Under the pieces are notes generated by a model. That model saw only the letters and a program-made list of their open reading frames with translations. It was not told where the DNA came from and did no database searches. The translations under genes were made by a program, and so were the position numbers. 64,000 bases of DNA. Source: Bradyrhizobium sp. in8p8 (GTDB lineage Bacteria > Pseudomonadota > Alphaproteobacteria > Rhizobiales > Xanthobacteraceae). Location: positions 62,001 through 126,000 of the forward strand of contig NZ_AUGD01000001.1 in NCBI RefSeq assembly GCF_000426845.1. The letters run 5' to 3'. Position 1 is the first letter of the stretch. Each line of letters starts with the position of its first letter. Shown piece after piece: positions 9,678-18,398 of the stretch.

Positions 9678-10508
9678 CTACCTCACCGTAAATTCCACCG
9701 GAATCGCAAAGCTCATCGAGCCGTTCCTGATCTCATCCGGAAACGGCGGGAACGGCGCGGCCTGGCGTAGCATGGACATGGCCTGAGCATCGAAGGCCGC
9801 GACGCCCGATGAGCCGCCAAGGCGGCTCGAAGTCACCTGCCCGCTGCGGCTGATGGTGAAGCTGAGCCTTGCGACACCGCGCTGGCCGCCTCCGGCCGAC
9901 GGATATTGATGGAAGCGCATCAGATGCGCACGGACTCGTTGATTATAGGATGCGATCGCGGAGGCCGTCGCACCCGCACTCATGGCGGAAGCCATCGGCG
10001 CCTCGCGCTCGGCGCGCGGTGGTGCGCTGGTACGCGGCGCCGGAGTTGCGTTGGACGGCTTCTTGGCCTCGCGGCGGATCACTTTCGGCTTCTCGAGCGC
10101 AGGTTTTTCGACAGGCACGATCGTTGCGGGCTCAGGCTTTGCTCGGGTCGGCTCCAGCTTCTGCTCGGGTGGGGCGACCACCTCCGGCGCTTCCTGCGGC
10201 GGCGTCGGCGCGATGGTCTCCTCGACAGCCTGCTGCTTCACGGCTTCGGGCGGCGATGCATCTGCCTCCTGCATCAGCGGCCCCGGCGCGACGTCATCCA
10301 GCGTCGGCTGCGGAGCCGAAGTCACCGGCGACATGTCGATCATGATCGCGGGCAGGCTGACGCCCTGCTCGGGCTGCGACTTGAGCCAGCTCGTGGCGAG
10401 CAGCGCGGCTGCCACATGCAGCACGACGATCACGACCGCCGAGCCCCCCCAGCGCGTGCCCTCGCGCTCGCCAAGCGGCTCGTGCAGGATGAAGGCGCTC
10501 GCGGCCAT
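9678..10508 (-). CDS. tonB: TonB family energy transducer for haem uptake
   Basis: 276 residues. One membrane anchor lies near residues 23-42, then a long Pro/Glu/Ala/Lys-rich periplasmic spacer, then a C-terminal TonB domain (about 190-276) with the YP motif (MRFHQYPSAGGGQ) and GVARLSFTISRSGQV. It transmits proton-motive force from ExbBD to the outer-membrane haem receptor encoded upstream. Its start codon overlaps the exbD stop (TGATG), so translation is probably coupled. It is the last gene of the hmuR-hmuQ-hutX-exbB-exbD-tonB strand block and is followed by a hairpin. Confidence 0.92.
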   Translation of the reverse strand: MAASAFILHEPLGEREGTRWGGSAVVIVVLHVAAALLATSWLKSQPEQGVSLPAIMIDMSPVTSAPQPTLDDVAPGPLMQEADASPPEAVKQQAVEETIAPTPPQEAPEVVAPPEQKLEPTRAKPEPATIVPVEKPALEKPKVIRREAKKPSNATPAPRTSAPPRAEREAPMASAMSAGATASAIASYNQRVRAHLMRFHQYPSAGGGQRGVARLSFTISRSGQVTSSRLGGSSGVAAFDAQAMSMLRQAAPFPPFPDEIRNGSMSFAIPVEFTVR

Positions 10509-10948
10509 CAGCTTCGTCCGTCGAGGCCGACGAGAGCGACCTTGAGATAGCCGGCATTGCGCAGGCTGTTCATCACCTCCATCAGGTCGCCATAGGAGAC
10601 GGCCTTGTCGGCGCGCAGATAGATGCGCTCGTCCTTGCGGCCCTTGGTGGCGGCATCGAGTGAAGCACTGAGCGTGTCGCGACCCACGATGTCCTCGCCC
10701 ACGGCGATCGAAAGGTCCGGCTTCACGGTGACGAAGACCGGCTTGTCCGGCCGCGGCGCGGGCTGGGCGGCGGTCGCCGGCAGTTCGACGCCGATATCGA
10801 CGGTCGCGAGCGGTGCGGCCACCATGAAGATGATCAGCAGCACCAGCATCACGTCGATGAACGGCGTGACGTTTATCTCGTGGGTGACGTCGAGATCGCT
10901 CCCGTCCCCGCGCGAGCCGAGCTTCGATGCCCCGAGCTTTGCGGCCAT
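10508..10948 (-). CDS. exbD: ExbD biopolymer transport protein
   Basis: 146 residues with a single N-terminal membrane helix (FIDVMLVLLIIFMVAAPLAT), containing the essential Asp of the VTPFIDVMLVLLIIFMV signature, and a periplasmic C-terminal domain. It forms the TonB motor with ExbB, four bases upstream, and TonB, overlapping by one base. The arrangement and neighbours indicate that this motor is dedicated to haem or siderophore receptors. Confidence 0.95.
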   Translation of the reverse strand: MAAKLGASKLGSRGDGSDLDVTHEINVTPFIDVMLVLLIIFMVAAPLATVDIGVELPATAAQPAPRPDKPVFVTVKPDLSIAVGEDIVGRDTLSASLDAATKGRKDERIYLRADKAVSYGDLMEVMNSLRNAGYLKVALVGLDGRS

Positions 10949-10952
10949 GGCC

Positions 10953-11729
10953 CTACTCCGCCGCCCGCGCCAGACGGAAATGGCCGTGGTCGCGCCCGCG
11001 GCTCACCAGGAGCATGAGCTGCGCCGAGGCGTCCGCAAGCAGGGCACGGTAATTGGCAATGCCGCGGACGAGGTGATTGTAGATCACGACCGCCGGGATC
11101 GCGGCGACGAGCCCAAGCGCGGTGGCAAGCAGCGCCTCCGCAATGCCGGGCGCGACGACCGCAAGGCTGGTGGTGTGGCTCTCGGAGATGCCGATGAAGG
11201 CGTTCATGATGCCCCAGACGGTGCCGAACAGGCCAACGAACGGCGCGACGGCGCCGATGGTCGCGAGCACACCGGTGCCGCGCGCAATCTGCCTCGACAT
11301 GGCTGCCTCCACCCGCTCGAGCCGCAGTGCCACACGCTCCTGGAGGCCGTCGTCAAGGATGCCACCGGAGAGCTCCGCTTCCCTGGCGCAGGACCGGATC
11401 AACTGGGCGACCGCGTCGCGCGCGTCGCCGGCCCGCGCGGACGCCTCGGCCAACGTCATGTTGCCTTCGAGCGCGCGCGTCCGCTGCAAGGCGAGCGAGC
11501 CCTTGCGGCGCAGCTCGATGGTCTTCGCCAGCCAAACCGTCCATGTCGCCAGCGAGGCGATGGCGAGCCCGACCATCACGACCTTCACGACGATGTCGGC
11601 ACCGACGAACATGCCCCAAGGCGACAGATTGCGCGGCAAGAGCGCCTCGTCGATGGCGAAGGCAGGTGCCGGCGCTAGCGCCAGCACGATGGTTAGGATC
11701 ACGTGCCGAAGCCTGACAATGCTCTGCAT
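10953..11729 (-). CDS. exbB: ExbB/TolQ-family proton channel protein
   Basis: 258 residues. A signal-peptide-like N-terminus (AFA at about residue 25) precedes three membrane helices, as in the longer ExbB variants. The MotA/TolQ/ExbB core is seen in [20 protein letters not shown] and in [20 protein letters not shown]. It forms the pentameric proton channel that energises TonB. The gene lies 27 bp after hutX and 4 bp before exbD on the same strand. Confidence 0.95.
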   Translation of the reverse strand: MQSIVRLRHVILTIVLALAPAPAFAIDEALLPRNLSPWGMFVGADIVVKVVMVGLAIASLATWTVWLAKTIELRRKGSLALQRTRALEGNMTLAEASARAGDARDAVAQLIRSCAREAELSGGILDDGLQERVALRLERVEAAMSRQIARGTGVLATIGAVAPFVGLFGTVWGIMNAFIGISESHTTSLAVVAPGIAEALLATALGLVAAIPAVVIYNHLVRGIANYRALLADASAQLMLLVSRGRDHGHFRLARAAE

Positions 11730-11756
11730 CCTGATCTCCCGACAGGTTGAAGCAGT

Positions 11757-12272
11757 TCACGCCGCGGGCGCGGCCGCGATTTGGTCCGCAAGCTGGCGAA
11801 ACCGCACCAATTGATCCGCCCGCAGCGCCCGGGTCCCATCGCGTCCGACGAAGACCTTGAACATGATGCCACCGTCCGCGTTCACGAACGCTACGAATGC
11901 CGACGTCTTGCCCATGAACGGCCGCTCGACGAAGGCTACGGCCGCGCAGCGCTCGTGGCGCAGATGGCCGTGCAGGCCCTTGGGCTGCATCAGGTTGAAA
12001 TAGCCGCGGCCGATCTCACCCGCCGGAATTCCACCTGTGAACTCGAAGATCGCATCGTCCGTGTGAACGATCAGCGTGACCTCGCCCCATTGTGCGATGT
12101 CCTGCATGACGGCGGCGAAATGTTCGCCGCCTCCCATGCGCACCATGGAGGGCGGCAGCGCTTCGATCACCGCGCGCGGGGTGACGCTGCGCTCGCGCGC
12201 GACATCCTCGATCACCGCACCGGGATTGTCGGCCATATACGCCTTGAGGTCGGCGAGATCGGTGCTCAGCAT
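11757..12272 (-). CDS. hutX: Cytosolic haem carrier HutX
   Basis: 171 residues. The sequence matches the HutX/HuvX family: an N-terminal helical part with a VTPRAVIEALP segment, then the haem-binding fold with GGEHFAAVMQDIAQWGEVTLIVHT and EFTGGIPAGEIGRGYFNL. These proteins hold haem entering through HmuTUV and pass it to a degrading enzyme. The next upstream gene encodes that enzyme, fitting the role. It is located in the hmuR operon, 25 bp from hmuQ. Confidence 0.88.
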   Translation of the reverse strand: MLSTDLADLKAYMADNPGAVIEDVARERSVTPRAVIEALPPSMVRMGGGEHFAAVMQDIAQWGEVTLIVHTDDAIFEFTGGIPAGEIGRGYFNLMQPKGLHGHLRHERCAAVAFVERPFMGKTSAFVAFVNADGGIMFKVFVGRDGTRALRADQLVRFRQLADQIAAAPAA

Positions 12273-12297
12273 GTCTGGCTCTCCTCAACCAGCCGCC

Positions 12298-12633
12298 TCA
12301 GGCAGCCGCGCTCGCCTTGCGCTCGGTCATGATGACCTCGAACCCCTCGAACTTGGGGTGGCCGAGATAGAGGCTTTCGCCGGTCTTGTTGTCGGCGCGC
12401 GCATGGGCGCGGCGGAATTCCTCCGAGCGCGTCCAGGCCTCGAAAGCCGCCTTGTCGACCCACACCGTGTGCGAGGAATAGAGCGTGTGGTCCTCGGCGA
12501 CCGGCCCCTTGAGCAGATGAAATTCGACGAAGCCCGCCATGCCGCCGAGATAGGACTCCCGGGTCCGCCAGACGGTCTCGAAAGCGGCTTCCTGGCCGGG
12601 CTTCACCTGAAAGCGATTCATTGCGATGAACAT
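12298..12633 (-). CDS. hmuQ: Haem-degrading monooxygenase, HmuQ/IsdG type
   Basis: 111 residues, single antibiotic-biosynthesis-monooxygenase domain (ferredoxin-like, active as dimer). Visible family features: FIAMNRFQVKPGQEAAFE at the N-terminus, an Asn (N6) and a Trp in the positions expected of IsdG-type enzymes, and an EEFRRAHA segment carrying the likely proximal His. It should open imported haem to release iron. Bradyrhizobium has two such enzymes, HmuQ and HmuD; the symbol is given from operon context and could be the other paralogue. Confidence 0.85.
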   Translation of the reverse strand: MFIAMNRFQVKPGQEAAFETVWRTRESYLGGMAGFVEFHLLKGPVAEDHTLYSSHTVWVDKAAFEAWTRSEEFRRAHARADNKTGESLYLGHPKFEGFEVIMTERKASAAA

Positions 12634-12731
12634 GCAGGTCTCTCCTTGCTATCAAGTCGAAAACGCGCCGAAGCCGCACTGGAGCATCAGCGCGGCCCGG
12701 CGGAGGTTGTGGTGCTGCGGCGCCTTCAGGC

Positions 12732-15074
12732 TTACGCACCTCCAAAGTGGATCTTCATTCCGGCCTTGTAGACTCTGCCCGGTCCCGGGCTTGACCACAG
12801 CACGTCGTTCTGCGACGTGCCGTCGGTCGAGCTGCCCGGAATGGCGTAAGGCCGGTAGTACTGGTTCAAGAGATTGTCGATCGAGGCCGTAAACACGATG
12901 TCCCTGGTCGCGTTGTAGGTCAGGTACAGGTTGACCAGTTCGTATCCCGTTGAAGGCAGATAGCCGGCCGGCACATCGTTGTTGGCGCCGAACGAAGCCC
13001 ACTGCGCCGTCAGGATCAGCGTGCGATCGAGCAGGCGTACGCCGCCAGTCGTAACGACCTTGCGCGGAGTGATGGTGGCCAGGCCGATATTGGTGGCGAC
13101 GTTCTTGCCCTGGATATAGTGACCGGCAACACCAATGAACCAGCTTCCGGCATCATACATCGTCTCCGCCTCGAAGCCCTGGATGCGGGCGTTGGCGATG
13201 TTCTGGTACTGGTAGTACTGGCTGAACGAGCCGAACGGCGGCACCGGCGTCGGCGCCGAAGCGACGAGATCGATGTAGTCGCTGACGTCGTTGCGGAACA
13301 GATTGATCTTGCCGCGGAACGAGTCGTTGGCGCTGAAGATGTTGTCGAACTTCAGGTTGAAGCCGACCTCCTTGTTCTTGCCCACCTCCGGACGCAGGTT
13401 CGGGTTGGGCAGGAAGCAGAACAGGCCGACGGTGCCATCGGGACATGGGAAGAAGGCAGGTCCGCCACCGGTCGCATGCGCGCCGGAGATCACCGTCTCG
13501 GTGATCGACGGAGCACGATAGCCCTCGGCGTAGCTCACATAGGGCTGGAAGCCCGGAACCGGCGTCACGCCGAGGGTAATCTTCGGCGAGAAGCGGTCAC
13601 CACCGGCGTGCGTATTGCCGGAGTCCAGGTCATAGCGGTCGTAGCGGACCGCGCTCACCGCTTCGAACCAGTTGCTGTAGTTCTGCTTCAACTGCATGAA
13701 ACCGCCGGACACGGTACGGATGCCGCTCGGCGTGGTGATGTTGGAATTTCCGCGGCTGTCGGTCGTGATCACGTCGTCCTGAAAGGCATCGACACCCCAA
13801 GTGACCGCATTGCGCCAGTCGCCCACGTTGAAGCGCGTGGTATTGTTGACGTCGATGCCGTAGGTGTTGAGCACATAGCCGCGCGTGTCGCCGACACAGC
13901 CCGAGATGTTGTTGCCGAAATTTCCGGCGCCGCAATAGGCCGCGCCCGAGGTCGAGTAGTGATAGGTCTTGGTCTGGTCGTTGTCGACGCGATTGCCGTA
14001 GAGCGACATGTGCCAGTCGAACAGATTGTCGCTGGGCAGCGAATAGTTCCACGTAACAGTGCCGGTGTAGTTCTTCGTGTCGGAAGCATAGACCGACGAG
14101 CCCTGATAGAGGGCGCGCTGTGCCGCCGTTGCGACCGGGCCGCGATTGAACTGGCCGACATCGTACTGAAAGTCCTGGAAGACGGCGCCGAACTTCACCT
14201 CATGGCCGAGGGCGGGCCGCACGGTGAGCTTCATCAACCCGGATTCGACCTGATTGCCGGTGTTGCCGATCTCGGTGCCGTTGCCGTCCTTGTAGTTGCC
14301 TTGGGTCCGATAGACCGCGCCACCGAAGATGTCGACGTCCGGCGTTGCGCGCACGCCGCCGAACACGGAGCCCAGGCCGCGATTGTTGTTTGATCCGTAA
14401 GAGCCCGAGAGATCGACGCCCCAGCGCTCGCCGGGACGCAGCACGTCATTGATGTCCTTGGTACGGAACGAGACCAAGCCGCCGATCGCACCCGAGCCAT
14501 AGATGTTGGCGGTCGGGCCGCGCACCACATCGACGCCGCCGATCAGTTCAGGATCGAGGAAGAAGGAGCCGTTGGCATTATGGCCGGTGCGCTGGTAGTT
14601 CTGCCGCGCGCCGTCGACGACGACCGCGACGCGGCCGAAGTCCTGCAAGCCGCGGATGTTGACGACGGTCGCGGGATCGTCACCGCGCTCCTGGAACGAC
14701 ACGCCTGGCACGGCATAGAAGATGCCCGACAGCCGGTTCGGCTGGATGCCCTGAATCTGGTCGAGCGAAATCGAGCTGACCGGCGCCAGCGCGTCGATTG
14801 CGCGCTCCTTGGTCTTGGTCGCGGCAACCGTGATGGTGTCGAGCACCTGAACGGGCGCAGCGGCGCCCACCTGAGCGCGGGCGTTCATCACCTCGGGCGT
14901 TGCCTGCTGCGCCACTTGCGGCTTGCGCTTGGCCTGCTTCGGCCTTTCCGACGACCCGTCTTCCGCTGGCCGAGAGGCAGTCTGCGCGAGACTGCCCTCC
15001 GCCATCACCGCCGCAATTGAAACCACCGACGCGCCGAAAATCAGGGCGCGCGAATACCTAGCCCCGCCAGCCAT
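12732..15074 (-). CDS. hmuR: TonB-dependent haem receptor HmuR
   Basis: About 780 residues. A signal peptide ends near SLAQTA. A plug domain begins at TITVAATKTKERAIDALAPV and contains DVVRGPTANIYGSGAIGG. The 22-strand barrel ends in Phe-Gly-Gly-Ala. The haem-receptor signature is present in variant form: YRAP (for FRAP) and NPNL, with a His between them (GAHATGGG) and two Cys. The frame can start at GTG 15092, but its purine stretch is too close; ATG 15074 has GGGG five bases before it and is preferred. It is divergent from hmuP-hmuTUV and heads the receptor/TonB operon. Confidence 0.93.
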   Translation of the reverse strand: MAGGARYSRALIFGASVVSIAAVMAEGSLAQTASRPAEDGSSERPKQAKRKPQVAQQATPEVMNARAQVGAAAPVQVLDTITVAATKTKERAIDALAPVSSISLDQIQGIQPNRLSGIFYAVPGVSFQERGDDPATVVNIRGLQDFGRVAVVVDGARQNYQRTGHNANGSFFLDPELIGGVDVVRGPTANIYGSGAIGGLVSFRTKDINDVLRPGERWGVDLSGSYGSNNNRGLGSVFGGVRATPDVDIFGGAVYRTQGNYKDGNGTEIGNTGNQVESGLMKLTVRPALGHEVKFGAVFQDFQYDVGQFNRGPVATAAQRALYQGSSVYASDTKNYTGTVTWNYSLPSDNLFDWHMSLYGNRVDNDQTKTYHYSTSGAAYCGAGNFGNNISGCVGDTRGYVLNTYGIDVNNTTRFNVGDWRNAVTWGVDAFQDDVITTDSRGNSNITTPSGIRTVSGGFMQLKQNYSNWFEAVSAVRYDRYDLDSGNTHAGGDRFSPKITLGVTPVPGFQPYVSYAEGYRAPSITETVISGAHATGGGPAFFPCPDGTVGLFCFLPNPNLRPEVGKNKEVGFNLKFDNIFSANDSFRGKINLFRNDVSDYIDLVASAPTPVPPFGSFSQYYQYQNIANARIQGFEAETMYDAGSWFIGVAGHYIQGKNVATNIGLATITPRKVVTTGGVRLLDRTLILTAQWASFGANNDVPAGYLPSTGYELVNLYLTYNATRDIVFTASIDNLLNQYYRPYAIPGSSTDGTSQNDVLWSSPGPGRVYKAGMKIHFGGA

Positions 15075-15092
15075 ATCAGCCCCAGCCTGCAC

Positions 15093-15328
15093 TTCACCTT
15101 AGTTTTGGAGTCTTTGGCTGGCGTGCGTTCGCAACGCGAACGACTGGCTGGCTGAAAGCCGCGGGTAAGTTACCCGCTGCCGCAACTGGTAACTTGGCAA
15201 CACTCTGACGGTCAATGACGTCGCGTTGCAGTTTATATCGATTGTAAATTGCCGCCGTTGGAATGCGCCTCGCGCCGCTTGTACAAAGCAGCACGCATCT
15301 GAAAATTTCGAAAGCGCATCACAGCACA
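15093..15328. promoter_or_regulatory. Divergent hmuR / hmuP control region, possible Irr box
   Basis: A 236-bp AT-richer gap between the divergent haem operons. At 15297-15313 the sequence ATCTGAAAATTTCGAAA matches ten of fourteen specified positions of the Irr-box pattern TTTAGAA-N3-TTCTAAA. In Bradyrhizobium japonicum the hmu genes are controlled by Irr through an iron control element with HmuP as coactivator, so a site is expected here. The match is weak and the true element may lie elsewhere, for example around TTTATATCGATTGTAAA near 15230. Confidence 0.35.
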
Positions 15329-15535
15329 ATGTCAGCAACATCGGGAGACAGCAGCGGCGTCGCGGCAGGGCCGGCGGGAAGCCCTTCTGCGACAACGAGA
15401 ACCCTCACGATGCGAGGGAGCCGGATCGACAGCCGTGAGCTGTTCGCGGCCGAACGCGAGATCATCATCGCGCATGGCGACGACAGCTATCGCCTGCGCC
15501 TCACGTCGCAGAACAAGCTGATCCTGACGAAGTAA
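15329..15535 (+). CDS. hmuP: HmuP/HemP haem-uptake coactivator
   Basis: 68 residues. The C-terminal half is the HemP family domain: DSRELFAAEREIIIAHGDD followed by YRLRLTSQNKLILTK, ending in the conserved LILTK. In B. japonicum HmuP acts with Irr to activate haem-utilisation genes. The start is uncertain: ATG 15329 gives 68 residues but no clear ribosome site; ATG 15410 would give 41 residues covering only the conserved domain. The gene lies 6 bp before hmuT and heads the import operon. Confidence 0.85.
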   Translation: MSATSGDSSGVAAGPAGSPSATTRTLTMRGSRIDSRELFAAEREIIIAHGDDSYRLRLTSQNKLILTK

Positions 15536-15541
15536 ACTGCA

Positions 15542-16492
15542 ATGGCATTTTGTCGCACCCTTGCAAGCGTCGCACTTTCCTGCACGTTCGCGCTCGTGTC
15601 CGGTGCGCATGCCGCCGGTATCATCGTGCATGATGCGCGCAATCGCGACATCGCCGTCAACGACTTCGCGCGCACGGTCTCGATCGGTGGCGCCATCACC
15701 GAGATCCTCTATGCGCTCGGATTGGAGAACCGGCTGGTCGGTGTCGACACCACGAGCCTCTATCCGCCAGCGGCGCTGCACGACAAACCGAACGTCGGCT
15801 ACATGCGCCAGATCTCCGCGGAGGGCGTGCTGGGGCTCAACCCCACGCTGATCCTGGCAGTCCAGGGATCGGGCCCGCGCGAGACCATGGAGATCCTGGA
15901 GGCGGCAAAGGTGCCGCTGGTGCTGGTGCCCGAGACTTTCTCCGAGGACGGCCTGATCGAGAAGATCAAGCTGGTCGGCCATGCCATGGGCGTCGACGAG
16001 CGAGCCGAATGCCTGAGCGCCGCGGTCGCGGCCGATCTTGCGCAACTCCGCGCGCTGCGCGCCAAGGTGACGAAGCCGGTCCGCGTGATGTTCGTGATGT
16101 CGCTCCAGAACGGGCGGGCGATGGTTGCCGGCCACAAGACTGCGGCCGACGAGATTATCCAGCTCGCCGGCGCTGCCAACGCCGTCGACGATTACGACGG
16201 TTACAAGATCATCGGCGACGAGGCCATCGTGGCCGGAAAGCCCGACGTCGTGCTGTCGATCGAGCGCGGCAAGGATTCGCTCCAGGCCGAAGCGATCTAT
16301 GCCCATCCCGGATTCGCACTGACGCCGGTTGCGGCCAACAAGAGCTTCGTCAGCATGGACGGGCTCTATCTGCTCGGCTTCGGGCCGCGGACGGCAGCCG
16401 CGGCACGCGATCTCTCGGTCAAACTCTACCCGGCGTTGGCAGACCGGGGCACCTTCACGTCGGCTCTGTCAGCCGCGAACTGCCGCCAATGA
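15542..16492 (+). CDS. hmuT: Periplasmic haem-binding protein HmuT
   Basis: 316 residues with a signal peptide (cleavage near GAHA at about 25). It belongs to the class III periplasmic binding proteins of iron-chelate importers: SIGGAITEILYALGLENRLVGVD at the N-lobe start and long linking helix, then a C-lobe with HPGFALTPVAANKSFVSMDG. It receives haem delivered by HmuR and passes it to HmuUV. The gene is flanked by hmuP (6 bp) and hmuU (ATGA overlap). Confidence 0.93.
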   Translation: MAFCRTLASVALSCTFALVSGAHAAGIIVHDARNRDIAVNDFARTVSIGGAITEILYALGLENRLVGVDTTSLYPPAALHDKPNVGYMRQISAEGVLGLNPTLILAVQGSGPRETMEILEAAKVPLVLVPETFSEDGLIEKIKLVGHAMGVDERAECLSAAVAADLAQLRALRAKVTKPVRVMFVMSLQNGRAMVAGHKTAADEIIQLAGAANAVDDYDGYKIIGDEAIVAGKPDVVLSIERGKDSLQAEAIYAHPGFALTPVAANKSFVSMDGLYLLGFGPRTAAAARDLSVKLYPALADRGTFTSALSAANCRQ

Positions 16493-17574
16493 GCGTGGCT
16501 GTCGGGATCGCACAACGGAGCCCGCGACGAAGCGGCGGACGGCGGTCTGCTTCGTTCGCGATCTCCCTTCTGCTCGTGGTGCTGTTGCTCGCCGCAATCG
16601 TCGCGCTGACGGTCGGTGCCGCCGGCATCCCCCTCTCCCGCCTGCCTGCCGCGCTCGGGATTGCCGGCGAGAACACTGCCATGACCGCCCGCGACCAGCT
16701 CGTGCTGTGGTCGATCCGCATCCCCCGGATCGCCGCGACCGCGATGATCGGCGGTCTGCTCGCGGCGGCCGGCGCGATCATGCAGGGGCTGTTTCGCAAC
16801 CCGCTTGCCGATCCGGCCCTGGTCGGCGTTTCCAGCGGCGGCGCGCTCGCGGCCGCAAGCGCGATCGTCTTCACCGATTCGCGCTTCGGCGAGGCGGTGC
16901 GCTTTCTTCAGGCCGAGCTGTTGCCGCTCGCGGCCTTCGCAGGCTCGCTGGCGACCACCGCAATTCTCTACGGCATCTCCAGCCGCTCGGGGCGGACCTC
17001 GATCGCAGTATTCCTGCTCGCCGGCGTCGCCATCACCGCCATCGCCAATGCCGGCATCGGCCTGCTCGTCTTCATCGCCGACGATCGTCAGCTCCGCGAC
17101 ATCACGTTCTGGATGCTCGGCTCGATGAGCGGCGCGACGTGGACCAAGGCCGCCGTGCTCGCGCCGGTCCTCGTCATCGGACTCGCAGCTTGCGCCTTCA
17201 TCGCGCGCGGTCTCGATCTGCTGGTGCTCGGCGAGGCCGACGCCTTTCACGGCGGGGTCGACGTCGAGCGTCTGAAGCGGATCTCGATCGTCATGGTTTC
17301 CGCCATGACCGGCGTTGCCGTGTCGATCAGCGGCGTCATCGGCTTCGTCGGCATCGTCGTGCCGCACCTGCTCCGCCTCGTGATCGGGCCGGCGCATCGG
17401 CTGCTGCTGCCGGCCTCGGTGCTGCTCGGCGCGGTCCTCATGGTCGGCGCCGACACGCTGGCGCGCACCATCGTGGCCCCGGCCGAGATGCCGATCGGTA
17501 TCCTGACCGCGGCCGTCGGCGCGCCCGTCTTTCTCTTCATCCTGCTGCGCCAGCGCGGGCTCACCGCGCTATGA
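16489..17574 (+). CDS. hmuU: Haem ABC permease HmuU
   Basis: 361 residues with about ten membrane helices, FecCD/BtuC family. The typical segment RIPRIAATAMIGGLLAAAGAIMQG and the ATPase-contact region near VSISGVIGFVGIVVPHLLR are present. ATG 16489 overlaps the hmuT stop (ATGA), which argues for this start rather than the longer open frame upstream. The stop overlaps hmuV in the same way, indicating tight translational coupling of the importer genes. Confidence 0.94.
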   Translation: MSVAVGIAQRSPRRSGGRRSASFAISLLLVVLLLAAIVALTVGAAGIPLSRLPAALGIAGENTAMTARDQLVLWSIRIPRIAATAMIGGLLAAAGAIMQGLFRNPLADPALVGVSSGGALAAASAIVFTDSRFGEAVRFLQAELLPLAAFAGSLATTAILYGISSRSGRTSIAVFLLAGVAITAIANAGIGLLVFIADDRQLRDITFWMLGSMSGATWTKAAVLAPVLVIGLAACAFIARGLDLLVLGEADAFHGGVDVERLKRISIVMVSAMTGVAVSISGVIGFVGIVVPHLLRLVIGPAHRLLLPASVLLGAVLMVGADTLARTIVAPAEMPIGILTAAVGAPVFLFILLRQRGLTAL

Positions 17575-18386
17575 CCGTCGTAATCGAGGCGCGACACCTG
17601 AGCAAGCGCGCCGGCCGGGCGACGCTGCTCGATGGCGCCAGCCTGACGGTGGCAGAGGGTGAAATGGTCGCCATCATCGGCCCGAACGGGGCCGGCAAGT
17701 CGACGCTGCTGCGGCTGCTTTCCGGCGATCTCCGCCCGAGCGCAGGCGAGGTGCGCCTGATGCAGCGCGACATCGGCAGCTTCACGCCGCGCGAGCTTGC
17801 CGCGCGACGCGCGATGCTCTCTCAACACATCAACGTCACCTTCCCGTTCACGGTCGAGGAGGTCGTGCTGATGGGAGCAGGCGAGCGCAGCCTTCGTGAT
17901 GCCGCGCCGCTCGTCGACGCCGCACTGGACGAAGTCGGCCTCGCACATTTCCGCGAACGGCAATTGCCGACGCTGTCGGGCGGCGAGCAGCAGCGCGCCC
18001 ATTTCGCCCGCGTGCTGGTGCAACTCGCCTGCGGCGAGGCCGAGCATGGGCCTGGGCTGCTGCTGCTGGACGAGCCGACCTCAAGCCTCGATCTGCGTCA
18101 CCAGATCGACCTCGTCGAAGCGGCGCGCCGCCGCGCAGCCGCCGGCACCGCCGTGATCGCGATCCTGCACGATCTCAATCTCGCGATCCGCTTCGCCGAC
18201 CGCCTCGTCGTGCTGGCCGGCGGCAAGCTCGCCGCCGACGGGCCGCGCGCGGAGATTGTCACACGCGAGACCATCCGGGATATCTTCGAGATCGATGCCG
18301 TCGTGGATCAGGACGGCGGCGGAGTGCCTTTCGTGCTGCCGCAATCGATGCGGGCGGCGCCTCACCTCTCCCTCCGGGAGAGGTGA
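17571..18386 (+). CDS. hmuV: Haem ABC ATPase HmuV
   Basis: 271 residues. Walker A is GPNGAGKST, the signature is LSGGEQQR, Walker B is LLLLDEPTSSLD and the switch His is in ILHDLNLAIRFADR. The SQHINVTFPFTVEEVVLMG segment is typical of haem/cobalamin ATPases. ATG 17571 overlaps the hmuU stop. The last residues (APHLSLRER) are encoded by the left arm and loop of the 12-bp palindrome at 18361-18387, so that tail is repeat-derived and probably dispensable. Confidence 0.94.
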   Translation: MTVVIEARHLSKRAGRATLLDGASLTVAEGEMVAIIGPNGAGKSTLLRLLSGDLRPSAGEVRLMQRDIGSFTPRELAARRAMLSQHINVTFPFTVEEVVLMGAGERSLRDAAPLVDAALDEVGLAHFRERQLPTLSGGEQQRAHFARVLVQLACGEAEHGPGLLLLDEPTSSLDLRHQIDLVEAARRRAAAGTAVIAILHDLNLAIRFADRLVVLAGGKLAADGPRAEIVTRETIRDIFEIDAVVDQDGGGVPFVLPQSMRAAPHLSLRER

Positions 18387-18387
18387 G
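18361..18387. terminator. Perfect 12-bp stem hairpin overlapping hmuV end
   Basis: CTCACCTCTCCC (18361-18372), loop TCC, and its exact complement (18376-18387). It overlaps the hmuV stop codon and lies 12 bp before the end of the convergent DUF4139 gene. It belongs to the CCTCTCC/GGAGAGG palindrome family and probably terminates transcription from both sides. Confidence 0.65.
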
Positions 18388-18398
18388 GACACAACGAC

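Noticed and set aside
13119..14393. 424-codon frame opposite hmuR
   Set aside because: Antisense to a clear receptor gene; composition typical of shadow frames.
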